Below, one piece after another: positions 50,151 through 58,838 of a stretch of DNA of 64,000 bases (its first letter is position 1; each line of letters begins with the position of its first letter). The stretch covers positions 1-64,000 of the forward strand of contig CAWUIM010000006.1 in the NCBI GenBank assembly GCA_963922595.1. Direction: 5' to 3'. A program made the position numbers and the translations under genes. The notes beneath the pieces were generated by a model that was not told where the DNA came from, made no database searches, and saw nothing but the letters and a program-made list of their open reading frames with translations. This stretch comes from JAJFFW01 sp963922595. GTDB taxonomy: Bacteria > Pseudomonadota > Alphaproteobacteria > Caulobacterales > Parvularculaceae.

Positions 50151-51179
50151 TCAGCCTCCGGTCACGGACATTGTGCGAGTGACCGCAGGATTTTGACCCC
50201 GATGGTCGATAGTAAAATCGTGGCGTTGCGGCTTGGCGCGCATGGCGCGATCAATCGCCTCGTCTAGCGCGTGATCAGGCGCCTCATTGCGGAGCAGTTC
50301 ACGGAAGTCGATGCAATCGTCCTGGCCAAGGCACATATAAAGTTTACCGGTGCAGGTGAGCCGAACTCTATTGCACCCATCGCAGAAATTGTTGGTCAGC
50401 GGCGATATAAATCCTATGCGTCCGCCGGTTTCATCAATTCGAAAGTAACGCGACGGTCCGCCGGTTCGATATGTTTCAGGGCGAAGCGTCCATCGCGACT
50501 CAAGGAGGCGTTTCATGTCAGTAAGCGGATAATATTGATCTAACCTATCTTTATCGATATCGCCCATCGGCATAATTTCGATCAACGATATATCATGACC
50601 TTCGTGATGGGCCCATGCCATAATATCGGAAATATCGTTAGCGTTTTCGCGCCGCAGAACGACGGTGTTCAATTTCACGGCCATGCCCGCGTCCTTCGCC
50701 GCCCTTATTCCGGTCAACACATCCTGCAATTTGCGCCGTCCGGTGATGCGTTCGAATATGTCAGGGTCAATCGTATCCAATGAAACATTGATACGCTTCA
50801 CGCCCGCACGAGCGAGCTGCGCAGCATACTGTTCCAGGCGCACACCGTTTGTCGTTAGTGTTAGCTCCTCTAACTGGCCGGAATTTACGCGATCGCCCAG
50901 GCGTTCCATCAGGACCATGATGTCGCGGCGAACCAGCGGTTCTCCGCCGCTGATTCTCACTTTTCGCACGCCGCGATTGATAAACGCCGCCACGAGTCGC
51001 TCCAGTTCTTCCAGCGTCAAGACGTCCGCGCGCGGTAAGAACTTCATACGTTCGGGCATGCAATAACTGCATCGAAGATCGCACCGATCGGTCACTGACA
51101 AGCGGAGATAAGTGATTTGCCGGCCAAAACCGTCAATCAAGGAGCGCGCGTCCGAATCTCGCAAGCGTGTTTTACTCAT
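50151..51179 (-). CDS. moaA: GTP 3',8-cyclase MoaA
   Basis: Radical SAM enzyme that starts Moco synthesis from GTP. The 342-residue sequence has the radical SAM cluster CDLRCSYC (Cys33, Cys37, Cys40), the SAM-binding RISGGEPL, a second 4Fe-4S site in NNFCDGCNRVRLTCTGKLYMCLG, and the functionally important C-terminal Gly-Gly. The ATG at 51179 is preferred to the GTG just before it. It follows the TauE gene by 15 bases and leads the cofactor genes. Confidence 0.97.
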   Translation of the reverse strand: MSKTRLRDSDARSLIDGFGRQITYLRLSVTDRCDLRCSYCMPERMKFLPRADVLTLEELERLVAAFINRGVRKVRISGGEPLVRRDIMVLMERLGDRVNSGQLEELTLTTNGVRLEQYAAQLARAGVKRINVSLDTIDPDIFERITGRRKLQDVLTGIRAAKDAGMAVKLNTVVLRRENANDISDIMAWAHHEGHDISLIEIMPMGDIDKDRLDQYYPLTDMKRLLESRWTLRPETYRTGGPSRYFRIDETGGRIGFISPLTNNFCDGCNRVRLTCTGKLYMCLGQDDCIDFRELLRNEAPDHALDEAIDRAMRAKPQRHDFTIDHRGQNPAVTRTMSVTGG

Positions 51180-51194
51180 CACAAAAAGTATATC

Positions 51195-51956
51195 CTAACC
51201 GATCACCAAATTGCACCATCGAAACAACAGTCGCACCGCCACATAGAGGACGAGAACGGCCGTTACGTAACGCATGACTGACTCCGAAAATTTCAATGCG
51301 CCGAGATGCGCGCCAAGTTGGCCGCCGATGAGCACAGCCGGCAAAAGCGGCCAGTAGACGCTTACTGCTTGCAATAAGTTCTGATCCTCCAGTTTGACGA
51401 GTTGCCCCGTAAGACCGCTCATTGAGTTGACAAGGATAAAAATGCTGCAGGCGCCGGCGATGGCGTGCGCAGATCCCCACCGCATCATATAAAGAATTGG
51501 CGCAAGGAAAATGCCGCCGCCGATTCCGACCAGGCCGGAGATAAAGCCGAGCACGCAACCGACGGTCAAGGATGCGAATAAACTCAAACGGTCCGGTAAG
51601 AAACGTTCGGGCGACGGCGACAACCACAACATTCGAACGCCGGCCGCCAAGAGAGAAACCGCCAAGACGCCGATAAATAATGCCTCGGGCGCCAGAATGC
51701 GCCCGCCCAGCCACGCCATCGGCACGGACGTCAAAATGAAGGGCCAAAGGCGCGATAAGGTCACGTGGCCTGCCCGGTAAAACCGCCAGGCGCCGCCGCT
51801 GGCGACGATGATGTTACACATGAGAGAAATCGTTGGAAGAATTCGATAGTCGGTTCCGGTCAACACAAGCAGCGCGGTGTATGTCGAGCCGCCGCCAAAG
51901 CCGACCGAAGAATAGAGGAGAGCCGTCAGGAAAAAGAGCGATATAATCAGCGTCAT
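51195..51956 (-). CDS. TauE/SafE-family sulfite exporter-like permease
   Basis: A 253-residue inner-membrane protein with about 8 helices in two similar halves. Each half has the family phrase around VGFGGG or GIGGGIFLAP (YSSVGFGGGSTYTALLVL and LVGIGGGIFLAPIL). TauE/SafE permeases are implicated in export of sulfite or other small sulfur anions. Its place between the persulfide/rhodanese genes and the cofactor operon fits removal of sulfite. It starts the leftward moa operon, with moaA following 15 bases after its stop; the substrate is inferred from family and context. Confidence 0.88.
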   Translation of the reverse strand: MTLIISLFFLTALLYSSVGFGGGSTYTALLVLTGTDYRILPTISLMCNIIVASGGAWRFYRAGHVTLSRLWPFILTSVPMAWLGGRILAPEALFIGVLAVSLLAAGVRMLWLSPSPERFLPDRLSLFASLTVGCVLGFISGLVGIGGGIFLAPILYMMRWGSAHAIAGACSIFILVNSMSGLTGQLVKLEDQNLLQAVSVYWPLLPAVLIGGQLGAHLGALKFSESVMRYVTAVLVLYVAVRLLFRWCNLVIG

Positions 51957-52092
51957 GAAAACCGTTTGACGAACTCTTGTACAGCGTAACGCCGCACATG
52001 ATGCGGGTGGGGATCGGTTGCCGACGTCTGCTCAGGCTACAATAGCGTCGCGCAGCGTACGCCTCCCGGTCGAGGAATGTCTATTACTTCGA

Positions 52093-52428
52093 TTATAAGC
52101 AGTGCACGAGCTTATCGAGCCGATCACGATGAAATTTTTCCCAGACTTCGAGAAGCTTTCTTTCCGCGTCCGCGTCACCAGGCGTTGATGCGGCGTCGTA
52201 GAAGGCGTCCAATAGGATGAGCACAGCGTCTTTCAAATCGTGGGTGCGCATGTCGCCTTGCGTCCAACCAATATAAAGACCATCTTTATTGAATGTTTCG
52301 CGACTTTCGGCGGTCTTAAAAAGGAGGTCTAGCTTTTCGAGCCGGGCTAGATCCTCCTTCGCGAGCTGACGGCGAAAAATACTCTCATCATTCTCTTTAA
52401 TCGCGGCTAGCTGTTCTATTAACTGCAT
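52093..52428 (-). CDS. Small cytoplasmic protein of unknown function after the rhodanese gene
   Basis: A 111-residue, mostly helical and charged protein without signal peptide or membrane segment. It begins MQLIEQLAAIKENDESIF, contains a short GWTQGDMRTHDLKDAVLILL stretch, and ends in DKLVHCL, with a single cysteine next to the C-terminus. I do not recognise a family. It starts 10 bases after the rhodanese stop and so is cotranscribed. The C-terminal cysteine is noteworthy beside persulfide enzymes, but no function can be assigned. Confidence 0.75.
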   Translation of the reverse strand: MQLIEQLAAIKENDESIFRRQLAKEDLARLEKLDLLFKTAESRETFNKDGLYIGWTQGDMRTHDLKDAVLILLDAFYDAASTPGDADAERKLLEVWEKFHRDRLDKLVHCL

Positions 52429-52438
52429 TGGTCAAGCG

Positions 52439-52780
52439 CTAGACGTTGAGATTGCCGGTAATGGGATTTACAGCAACGGTTGGCAGGCCAGTAGATTTCC
52501 AGAGCGCCAAGCCGCCTTTCATATGTGTGACGCCGGGGAAGCCGTTTTCGAGCAACAGGTGGCCGACTTTGGCCGAACGCACCCCGGATCCGCAGTGAAA
52601 CACAAGCTGTCTTGTTTGATCTTTGGGAAAGACATCAATCTTTAGGGTCGCCATAGGGGCGTTAAGAGCGCCGTTGATCCGTTCAAAGGCGAATTCAACG
52701 GGCGTGCGAACGTCGATCAGAATGATCTCGTTATTCTGATACATGTCATGAATTTCCTGCGGCGACAGTTCTTCCAGCAT
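52439..52780 (-). CDS. Single-domain rhodanese (sulfurtransferase)
   Basis: A 113-residue rhodanese domain protein. The start EELSPQEIHDMYQNNE and the block IDVRTPVEFAFERINGALNAP are typical, and the active-site loop is HCGSGVRSA with Cys63. Such proteins move sulfane sulfur between persulfides, sulfite and thiols; here it could combine sulfite with glutathione persulfide or use it. GGAGTGG precedes the ATG by about 9 bases. It is divergent from the persulfide dioxygenase gene, with a shared 240-base promoter region that contains an AT-rich palindrome. Confidence 0.93.
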   Translation of the reverse strand: MLEELSPQEIHDMYQNNEIILIDVRTPVEFAFERINGALNAPMATLKIDVFPKDQTRQLVFHCGSGVRSAKVGHLLLENGFPGVTHMKGGLALWKSTGLPTVAVNPITGNLNV

Positions 52781-52861
52781 TCAAGCCACTCCTTGGTACG
52801 AAACGATGCGTTTTCGGCGGTTTTCTTGGGTCGGGATACATGAAGCAATATACCAAGTAAA

Positions 52862-52875
52862 TTAGAATATGCTAA
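52862..52875. promoter_or_regulatory. AT-rich palindrome, possible sulfur-responsive operator
   Basis: TTAGAATATGCTAA has TTAG/CTAA arms around a 6-base centre and lies in the divergent promoter region of the rhodanese and persulfide dioxygenase genes. Nearly the same sequence (12 of 14 on the minus strand: TTAGAATATCCTGA) lies in front of soeA. Sulfide- or persulfide-sensing ArsR-type repressors (BigR/SqrR) control similar gene sets through AT-rich palindromes, but no such regulator gene is in the window. Confidence 0.65.
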
Positions 52876-53018
52876 AGTGCTTATGTTGTAAAATTCGTGC
52901 GTTTTGATAGGATTTCGAGGAGGCCTTGTTGCGGCGCGCACGGGGCCGATCTGGTATCTTTTGGACTATTGCGTTTTGATTTTGGCCAGCGCGGCCTCAG
53001 AGAAAAGGACCCAAATCA

Positions 53019-53882
53019 GTGGCGCCGGAAGTTGTAACATTCTTTGATGAGGGCACTAATAACGCGACGCATCTGGCGATCGATCCCGATCAAAAAGCGT
53101 GCGCGATTATCGATTCTTTATTGGACTATGATGCGGCGTCGGGGCGAACCGATACTCGGTCGGCGGATAAGGTCATCGACTACATTCAGAAGCGCGGTTT
53201 GGACGTTCAATGGATTATTGACACCCATCTCCATGCCGACCATTTGAGCGCCGCTCACTATTTGAAATCGAAATTGGGCGGCGCGACAGCGATCGGGGAC
53301 CGCATCGCAGACGTTCAAAAGATATTCGCTGATATTTTCGGGGTTGAAGCGTCCTTCCGGGCAGACGGTAGTCAGTTTGATCATCTTTTCAAAGACGGTG
53401 AAACCTATAAGGTCGGGAATATCGATGCGCGCGCCATTCATACGCCGGGTCACACGCCGGCGTGCATGACCCATGTTATCGGCGACGCCGCCTTTGTGGG
53501 CGATACGCTCTTCATGCCGGATTTTGGAACGGCGCGGTGTGATTTTCCGGGCGGCGATGCGAGAACGCTTTTCCGATCAATTCAGAAAATATTCGAATTG
53601 CCGGCGGAAACACGCATTTTCTTAAATCACGACTACAAAGCGAAAGGCCGCGACGAATATGTGTGGGAAACGACGGTCGGCGAAGAAAAGAAATCGAATA
53701 TCCATGTGGGCAGTGGCGCGGCCGAAGACGAATTCGTAAAGATGAGAACCGAACGCGACGCAACGCTTGCAATGCCGAAACTGATTATTCCCTCCGTTCA
53801 GATTAATATGCGCGCTGGCGAAATGCCGCCGCCGGAGGACAATGACATCAGGTACATCAAGGTGCCGATCAATACGCTTTGA
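53019..53882 (+). CDS. ETHE1/Blh-like persulfide dioxygenase (metallo-beta-lactamase fold)
   Basis: A 287-residue metallo-beta-lactamase-fold protein with the metal site THLHADH (His70, His72, Asp74, His75), the second ligand block HTPGHT (His141/His145) and the later VGDTLFMPDFGTARCDFPGG. The last phrase and the NHDYK near residue 208 are characteristic of the ETHE1/Blh persulfide dioxygenases, which use iron to oxidise glutathione persulfide to sulfite. The start is GTG at 53019 with AAAAGGA about 10 bases upstream. Divergent rhodanese and downstream TauE reproduce the content of BigR-type operons of other alphaproteobacteria, so a role in hydrogen sulfide detoxification is likely. Confidence 0.9.
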   Translation: MAPEVVTFFDEGTNNATHLAIDPDQKACAIIDSLLDYDAASGRTDTRSADKVIDYIQKRGLDVQWIIDTHLHADHLSAAHYLKSKLGGATAIGDRIADVQKIFADIFGVEASFRADGSQFDHLFKDGETYKVGNIDARAIHTPGHTPACMTHVIGDAAFVGDTLFMPDFGTARCDFPGGDARTLFRSIQKIFELPAETRIFLNHDYKAKGRDEYVWETTVGEEKKSNIHVGSGAAEDEFVKMRTERDATLAMPKLIIPSVQINMRAGEMPPPEDNDIRYIKVPINTL

Positions 53883-53911
53883 TGTTTCGAAAAAAGCTTG
53901 ATCAGCTTTGG

Positions 53912-54886
53912 CTAATCTAAGTGCTCGTCAAAAAAGGCGATCACGGATTGGCGATACTGGTTCGCGATATCGGTTGGAAGCTTGTCAAATAAATGCACGC
54001 CGCCGGGATAAATATCCAATTTGGCGTCATTGCCATTGGCGAGCCAGCGTGACGCCATAAAAATAGAATCGTCAATCATTGGATCAAGCGTGCCGACTGA
54101 AAACAAAGCCGGCGGCATAGCGCTTAGATCAGCGAAGAGCGGCGAGATGGAACCGTCCCGGCGGTCCTCCAAAGACCAGCGCGCAGGCGGTAAAAGCATG
54201 TCGCCAAAATAGGCGCAAATATCGGTGTTCAGAATAAGATTGCGGGTTCCCCAGTTTCGGAGGGCGGGCCCCATCGACATATCATAGGGGCCGTAGGCGA
54301 GATTCGCCGCCTTGAAGCGGGCGTCGCCAAGCCTGTCGCGAATTCTCAATAGCGTGATCGCCGCATAATAGGCGCCGGCGCTTTCACCGCCGATCACCAA
54401 TGATTCAACGCCATAATCCGCCATCGCGTTATCGATAAGCCAAAGGGCGGCGGCTTCACAATCCTCAGCGGGGGCCGGCCAAGGGTTTTCCGGCGCCAAG
54501 CGATAGTCAACACTCAGTACAGAAAGATTAAGTTTTTCAGAGATGAATCTTAAACTCTGGTCCTGAAAATCAGCGCCGCCGAAGCAAAATCCGCCGGGAT
54601 GCATATGCAAGTATACGCCGCGCGGATCATCCGCCAAGAATTCACGCAGCCGGACTTCATCGCCGTTCGCGGCAACCGTCTTCCACGATGCGTTATGATC
54701 TTTTTGCTCCGCCGCTAGCGGACCTGAGCCGGATAGTAGCGAGCGACGTACGTCGTTCACGTCCATTTCATGGATAGGCGGCGCCTTGGATGACATCGCT
54801 TCAAGCGCCTTCACCGCAGAAGATGTCTGTGTAGATATTGACGTATCTTTGAAGGTCGATGAGTCCAGCGTTATGCGAGAGGCCAT
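53912..54886 (-). CDS. Alpha/beta hydrolase, HSL-type esterase
   Basis: A 324-residue alpha/beta hydrolase in the hormone-sensitive-lipase group: oxyanion motif HMHPGGFCFGG, nucleophile elbow GGESAGA (Ser about 169), YRLAPENPWPA, the catalytic Asp in GTLDPMIDD and His in GGVHLFD. The first 60 residues are extra and rich in Ser and Thr. There is no signal peptide. Substrates of such esterases are short-chain acyl or aryl esters; the natural one cannot be read from the sequence. It converges on the dioxygenase gene, and its upstream neighbour Mrp is about 180 bases away. Confidence 0.88.
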   Translation of the reverse strand: MASRITLDSSTFKDTSISTQTSSAVKALEAMSSKAPPIHEMDVNDVRRSLLSGSGPLAAEQKDHNASWKTVAANGDEVRLREFLADDPRGVYLHMHPGGFCFGGADFQDQSLRFISEKLNLSVLSVDYRLAPENPWPAPAEDCEAAALWLIDNAMADYGVESLVIGGESAGAYYAAITLLRIRDRLGDARFKAANLAYGPYDMSMGPALRNWGTRNLILNTDICAYFGDMLLPPARWSLEDRRDGSISPLFADLSAMPPALFSVGTLDPMIDDSIFMASRWLANGNDAKLDIYPGGVHLFDKLPTDIANQYRQSVIAFFDEHLD

Positions 54887-55066
54887 GTCTATTCCGGCGT
54901 TGCTTCGATGAATTGCGCTGTCGATTTCGCTAATCTAATACCCCAACGCCACGTGTGGCGTCGATCAAGTCGAAAATTTCGCCGCGTGCTTGGCCCGGCG
55001 TTATGAAGACACTGCCGCAGATCCGCCAATCTCGCTCCTCGGCTCCGGAAATTCGGTTGCGCACAA

Positions 55067-56128
55067 TCATCGTTGCGTGAGGGAAGCGAGTACACGCTCG
55101 GCGATAGCCGTATAGGCCGCGGCTTGTTCGCTTTCGGGCGCGGACAAAACGATCGGCGCGCCGGCGTCAGCGCTTTCACGAATGCGCATATGGAGCGGAA
55201 TAGAGCCGAGATAGGGGATGCCAATTTGTCTGGCGGTTTCCTTGGCGCCGCCATGGCCGAAAATATCAGATGACTCGCCGCAATGCGGGCATACGAATTG
55301 GCTCATATTTTCGATCAGGCCGAGGATCGGCGTGTTCGTCTTTTGAAACATATCATATGCCTTAAGCGCATCGATCAGCGCCAGGTCCTGCGGCGTCGAG
55401 ACAAGTATGGCCCCGGCCACATTTACCGTTTGCGCCAGCGTCAATTGCACGTCGCCAGTGCCCGGCGGCAAATCACAAATAAGAACATCGAGCGGTCCGT
55501 CAATGTCCCAGGCGACGCCATTCAAAAATTGCTGAATTGCGCTAATGACCATGGGTCCACGCCAGATCGCCGCGGTTCCGTCATCAACAAGGAAACTCAT
55601 TGAAATCGCCAATACGCCATTACTGTTGACAGGCAGAATGCGGTCATCGTCGGTAAATTGCGGGCCGGTTTTCACGCCCAGGAGAATTGACGCTGAAGGG
55701 CCGTAGACGTCGCAATCGGCAAGCCCGACTTTCAGGCCTTTTTTCTGTAAGGCGTAAGCCAGATTAACCGATGTTGTCGATTTCCCAACACCGCCTTTGC
55801 CGCTGGCGACCGCGATGACGAATTTGACGCCCTTCATCGGCTTTGGTTTCGGCGCCGGCGTATGAGCCGGCGCCTTAGCCACGGGGCGCTTGCTTGTCAT
55901 AATCGCGCGCACCCGCGTCACGCCGTCAATTTTCGCGGTTTCCGTCTCGCAGCGTTTGCGCACCTCTTCCATCGCGTCCGCTTCTTGCGCATTGATGGAC
56001 AGCGTGATCACGACATTGCCGCCGTTAATCTGAACATTTTCCACCGCGCCAGCCGCCACAATATCGGCAGATTGCCGGGGGTGTTTAATCTGGGAAAGAA
56101 CCGAAAGGACTGTCTCTTTACTGATCAT
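55067..56128 (-). CDS. mrp: Mrp/ApbC-type Fe-S cluster carrier ATPase
   Basis: P-loop ATPase of 353 residues that carries and inserts Fe-S clusters. It has the N-terminal MIP18-like domain (residues about 1-80) and a linker rich in Ala, Pro and Lys. The deviant Walker A motif GKGGVGKST is at residues 110-118, DCDVYGPS follows, and the C-terminal CPHCG holds the cluster-binding cysteines. It could help mature the many clusters of SoeAB and MoaA, but Mrp is a general housekeeping protein. About 180 bases separate it from the esterase gene downstream; I see nothing in that gap. Confidence 0.94.
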   Translation of the reverse strand: MISKETVLSVLSQIKHPRQSADIVAAGAVENVQINGGNVVITLSINAQEADAMEEVRKRCETETAKIDGVTRVRAIMTSKRPVAKAPAHTPAPKPKPMKGVKFVIAVASGKGGVGKSTTSVNLAYALQKKGLKVGLADCDVYGPSASILLGVKTGPQFTDDDRILPVNSNGVLAISMSFLVDDGTAAIWRGPMVISAIQQFLNGVAWDIDGPLDVLICDLPPGTGDVQLTLAQTVNVAGAILVSTPQDLALIDALKAYDMFQKTNTPILGLIENMSQFVCPHCGESSDIFGHGGAKETARQIGIPYLGSIPLHMRIRESADAGAPIVLSAPESEQAAAYTAIAERVLASLTQR

Positions 56129-56324
56129 TGCTCTTTATACACATAACAGTTTAGACCGTTTCATCATGCTGCGACGCAATACGCAACTGGCGCGTCTTAG
56201 TTGATAACTTCCTAATTTACTAATATGATCGTGGCTTGATGGCCAACGAATTCATCACTTCTGAATGACGCCTAAGGTCGCGTTCCAAAGCAAGGGCGTT
56301 GCAACAAAATCCTGGAGGAATTCA

Positions 56325-56681
56325 ATGAAAAAAACGACGATATGCGCAGTCCTTGCGGCGGCGTTTGCATTCGGCTCGCCCGCCTACGCCGGCGATCTAA
56401 CCGATTTGGTCGGCACATGGGAATGGGAAGATTTCACGATAGATGTTGAGGAATGCGGCGGCACAGTCTGTGCGACAATTTCCGATGGACCGAGCAATGT
56501 CGGCGAAGAGATGTTCTTGACCGCGCCGGAAGAAAGCGGCGACGGCTGGACAGCCGAAGTGATGCACCCGGCGACCGGGGACACCTATTATTCGCAATTC
56601 ACGGTTGATGGCGACGTATGGTCGATGGAAGGATGCACAGCATCCGGCGTTTGCGCATCAGGAGATTTCATCCGCATTTAG
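56325..56681 (+). CDS. Small exported DUF2147-like protein
   Basis: A 118-residue exported protein: signal peptide MKKTTICAVLAAAFAFGSPA with AYA before the mature chain. The mature part LTDLVGTWEWEDFTIDVEECGG and the ending SMEGCTASGVCASGDFIRI resemble a short form of DUF2147 domains (a lipocalin-like beta barrel). Four cysteines could make two disulfides. Function is unknown. GGAGG lies about 7 bases before the ATG; a longer frame from 56265 lacks support. A terminator-like hairpin follows. Confidence 0.8.
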   Translation: MKKTTICAVLAAAFAFGSPAYAGDLTDLVGTWEWEDFTIDVEECGGTVCATISDGPSNVGEEMFLTAPEESGDGWTAEVMHPATGDTYYSQFTVDGDVWSMEGCTASGVCASGDFIRI

Positions 56682-56705
56682 ATGAGGTCAAGCCTAGCAT
56701 TGGGC

Positions 56706-56743
56706 GCGCCGCATGACGAAAGTTCATGCGGCGCACTTTATTA
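56706..56743 (+). terminator. Terminator-like hairpin between convergent genes
   Basis: GCGCCGCATGA (56706-56716) pairs exactly with TCATGCGGCGC (56724-56734) around CGAAAGT and is followed by ACTTTATT. It ends the small exported gene and, from the other side, lies just past the stop of the small membrane protein gene of the soe operon. Confidence 0.75.
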
Positions 56744-57076
56744 GCGTTTCGCAGCCACAACGTAGATTATGCCGGGGACGAGCATCGCTGCGCCCAGTTT
56801 CCAGAATTCGACCGTATTAAACTCAAATTTCTTCGGATCGCCAAAATTGACCGTAGGCGTCATACCGAGATACAGCCCCATCAATTGGCAGATGATGTAG
56901 AACGCGCCCAACAGCATCAACACCCATCCGATAACACCAAGACCCGGGCCTCTGCCCGAGAATAAACGAAAAATAAGCAGTAAGAGCCCGATGATTGCCA
57001 AAGCGCCGGCTGCGTAAACCGGGGTCTTTAGATAGGGCATCATTGCCGCCATCATGTCGATCATCACTTGCTTCAT
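56741..57076 (-). CDS. Small membrane protein at the end of the soe operon
   Basis: A 111-residue protein with three predicted membrane segments (about residues 18-38, 46-68 and 90-108) and a short loop VNFGDPKKFEF. I do not recognise a family. The ATG at 57076 has GGAGG 5 bases upstream, while the earlier in-frame ATG at 57088 places the ribosome site inside the coding region. It starts 24 bases after the soeC stop and belongs to the same operon, so it might be an accessory membrane subunit or assembly factor of the sulfite dehydrogenase; this is inference from position. Confidence 0.75.
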   Translation of the reverse strand: MKQVMIDMMAAMMPYLKTPVYAAGALAIIGLLLLIFRLFSGRGPGLGVIGWVLMLLGAFYIICQLMGLYLGMTPTVNFGDPKKFEFNTVEFWKLGAAMLVPGIIYVVAAKR

Positions 57077-57099
57077 AGCACCCTCCATACCCCCGCTTG

Positions 57100-58053
57100 C
57101 TAGATTTGTTGTTCGCCGTAATACAGCGTCACAACATGTTTAGCTTCCGCGAAAAAGAGCCATCTTTCAACCACAATCCCAACGCCAGTAGCGACGACCG
57201 CAAGCCCCAGCACAAGAAGGGAAGCGACTGGCGACGACAGCGCAAGCGACAAGAGGATTAGAAGAAGCGGCGCAACAAACCCGAACCAAATCGCAATTCG
57301 GCGAAGTTTTTCAGCGTGTTTTCGCGCAATCTTGAAGCCCATTTCTTCGAGCAGATAATTCGATTCCGTGTGCGGCGCGTCAATCAGCGTCACGTCGCCG
57401 AATTTATTCAGACCGGTCGCTGATCCCGATGTGCTCACGGGGGCGGCGCGTTTGACCGAGGACCAATAAGCGAGCTTGCCGCCGAGGGCGAGACTGACAA
57501 AAACCAACGCTGCGATACTTATGAAGGTGATGGAAGCAAACCCCCAGGCTGCACTGAGAAAGGCTGCGATTACCGCCCCCGTCATCAATGACAACAGCAA
57601 ATAATTGACCGGCGTCAGCGTGTTTTTCCACGCCGGGATCGATTTCAGGGACGCGTAGATCATAGCGGTGCAATAAACAGTAATGAAGGAAGCGATCGCG
57701 GCCGTTAGTCCAACTAAGGACGCAACGCCTGTATTCTGTTCCTTAAAAACCCACAAAAGAGCAAAAAAGCCGATTGGCGCGAACGCTACAATGGCGGCGA
57801 CGCCCTCCCGCGACAACCACGACGAACGCCATTGGCTCAAGGCCCGCCACGCGCGTTCCGGATGGCCGAGATGAAAGGTCGATGACATGAGGCCGCCGGT
57901 GATCAGTGAAATCGCAAGTCCAAATGCGACGACGCCAAACATCCGGTCCGCGGGGGCGAGACCGAGCAGCGCCATCACGCCCAACCAAATCACCAATCCG
58001 TATCCGGCGCCGGATGCTGTTGTGAAAAATATGACCGACTTTGCAGGATGCAA
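57100..58053 (-). CDS. soeC: DmsC/SoeC-type membrane anchor subunit
   Basis: A 317-residue inner-membrane protein with about 8 helices, of the DmsC family, which anchors a DmsAB-like pair and passes electrons between the Fe-S subunit and quinone. It starts with a PAKSVIFFTTASGAGYGLVIWLG helix 1 in two overlapping blocks, has LGHPERAWRALSQWRSSWLSREG between helices (a DmsC hallmark), and FAEAKHVVTLYYG at the end. The TTG at 58053 has GGAGG 7 bases upstream and lies 23 bases after the soeB stop. By context it completes a SoeABC complex. Confidence 0.92.
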   Translation of the reverse strand: MHPAKSVIFFTTASGAGYGLVIWLGVMALLGLAPADRMFGVVAFGLAISLITGGLMSSTFHLGHPERAWRALSQWRSSWLSREGVAAIVAFAPIGFFALLWVFKEQNTGVASLVGLTAAIASFITVYCTAMIYASLKSIPAWKNTLTPVNYLLLSLMTGAVIAAFLSAAWGFASITFISIAALVFVSLALGGKLAYWSSVKRAAPVSTSGSATGLNKFGDVTLIDAPHTESNYLLEEMGFKIARKHAEKLRRIAIWFGFVAPLLLILLSLALSSPVASLLVLGLAVVATGVGIVVERWLFFAEAKHVVTLYYGEQQI

Positions 58054-58076
58054 ATCGAGCCTCCAATATTTAAATC

Positions 58077-58838
58077 TTATACGGAGAGAATGCGATCAAC
58101 CCAGCGGGCGAGGAGACCTGCGCCGTCGGGGGAGTCGTCTTTGTGATCAAGCATCCTCGGCGCTGTGTCTGACGTTTTTGCGTCAATCGATTTCGGCCGC
58201 GGCGGCAAGTACTTGTTAACGGGCTTTGTTTCTTGCTCCGGCATCAGGTCAAATCCGCCCCGCGACTCGACAATCTTTGAAACGTCCGACTCTGGATCAT
58301 TGAGATCGCCGAAATGCCGCGCCCCGGCGGGGCACGTCGTCACGCAGGCCGGCGCTCGATTTTCTTCGGGAATGTTTTCGTTATAGATGCGATCGACGCA
58401 GAGCGTGCATTTTTTCATTACGCCTTCATCTTCGTCATATTCTCGCGCGCCGTAGGGGCATGCCCACGAACACAGTTTGCAGCCAATGCATGTGTCCGCA
58501 TTCACAAGCACGATGCCGTCTTCTTCGCGTTTGTAAGAAGCGCCGGTCGGGCAGACCGTCACGCATGGCGCATCGTCGCAATGAAGGCACGATTTGGGAA
58601 AGTGCACTGTTCTCGATTGGCCGGACTTCTCGTCCACGGCTTCAAATGTGTGAATTCGATTGAACCAAACGCCCTTGGGTTCTTTTCCGTAAGGGTTCAA
58701 ATCAGTCAAAGGACCGGAATGGCCGCCCGAATTCCATTCTTTGCAATTGACCGCACAGGCGTGACAGCCGACGCAAATATCCAAATCAATGACGAGCCCC
58801 AGTTTCTTCTTTGGGGGAGATGATGGCAAGCTGGTCAT
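58077..58838 (-). CDS. soeB: SoeB-type 4Fe-4S ferredoxin subunit
   Basis: A 253-residue iron-sulfur protein with four cysteine groups for four [4Fe-4S] clusters: CVGCHACAVNC (Cys22-Cys32), CLHCDDAPCVTVCPTGA, CIGCKLCSWACPYGA, and the later KKCTLCVDR paired with PACVTTCPAGARHFG. This is the DmsB/NrfC pattern, and it links the molybdenum subunit to the membrane anchor. It has no Tat signal, so it faces the cytoplasm like SoeB. The ATG overlaps the soeA stop by one base (TGATG). Confidence 0.94.
   Translation of the reverse strand: MTSLPSSPPKKKLGLVIDLDICVGCHACAVNCKEWNSGGHSGPLTDLNPYGKEPKGVWFNRIHTFEAVDEKSGQSRTVHFPKSCLHCDDAPCVTVCPTGASYKREEDGIVLVNADTCIGCKLCSWACPYGAREYDEDEGVMKKCTLCVDRIYNENIPEENRAPACVTTCPAGARHFGDLNDPESDVSKIVESRGGFDLMPEQETKPVNKYLPPRPKSIDAKTSDTAPRMLDHKDDSPDGAGLLARWVDRILSV

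Noticed and set aside
54889..55254. 121-codon open frame between the esterase and mrp genes
   Set aside because: It overlaps the 3' end of mrp in another frame and continues without any recognisable pattern.
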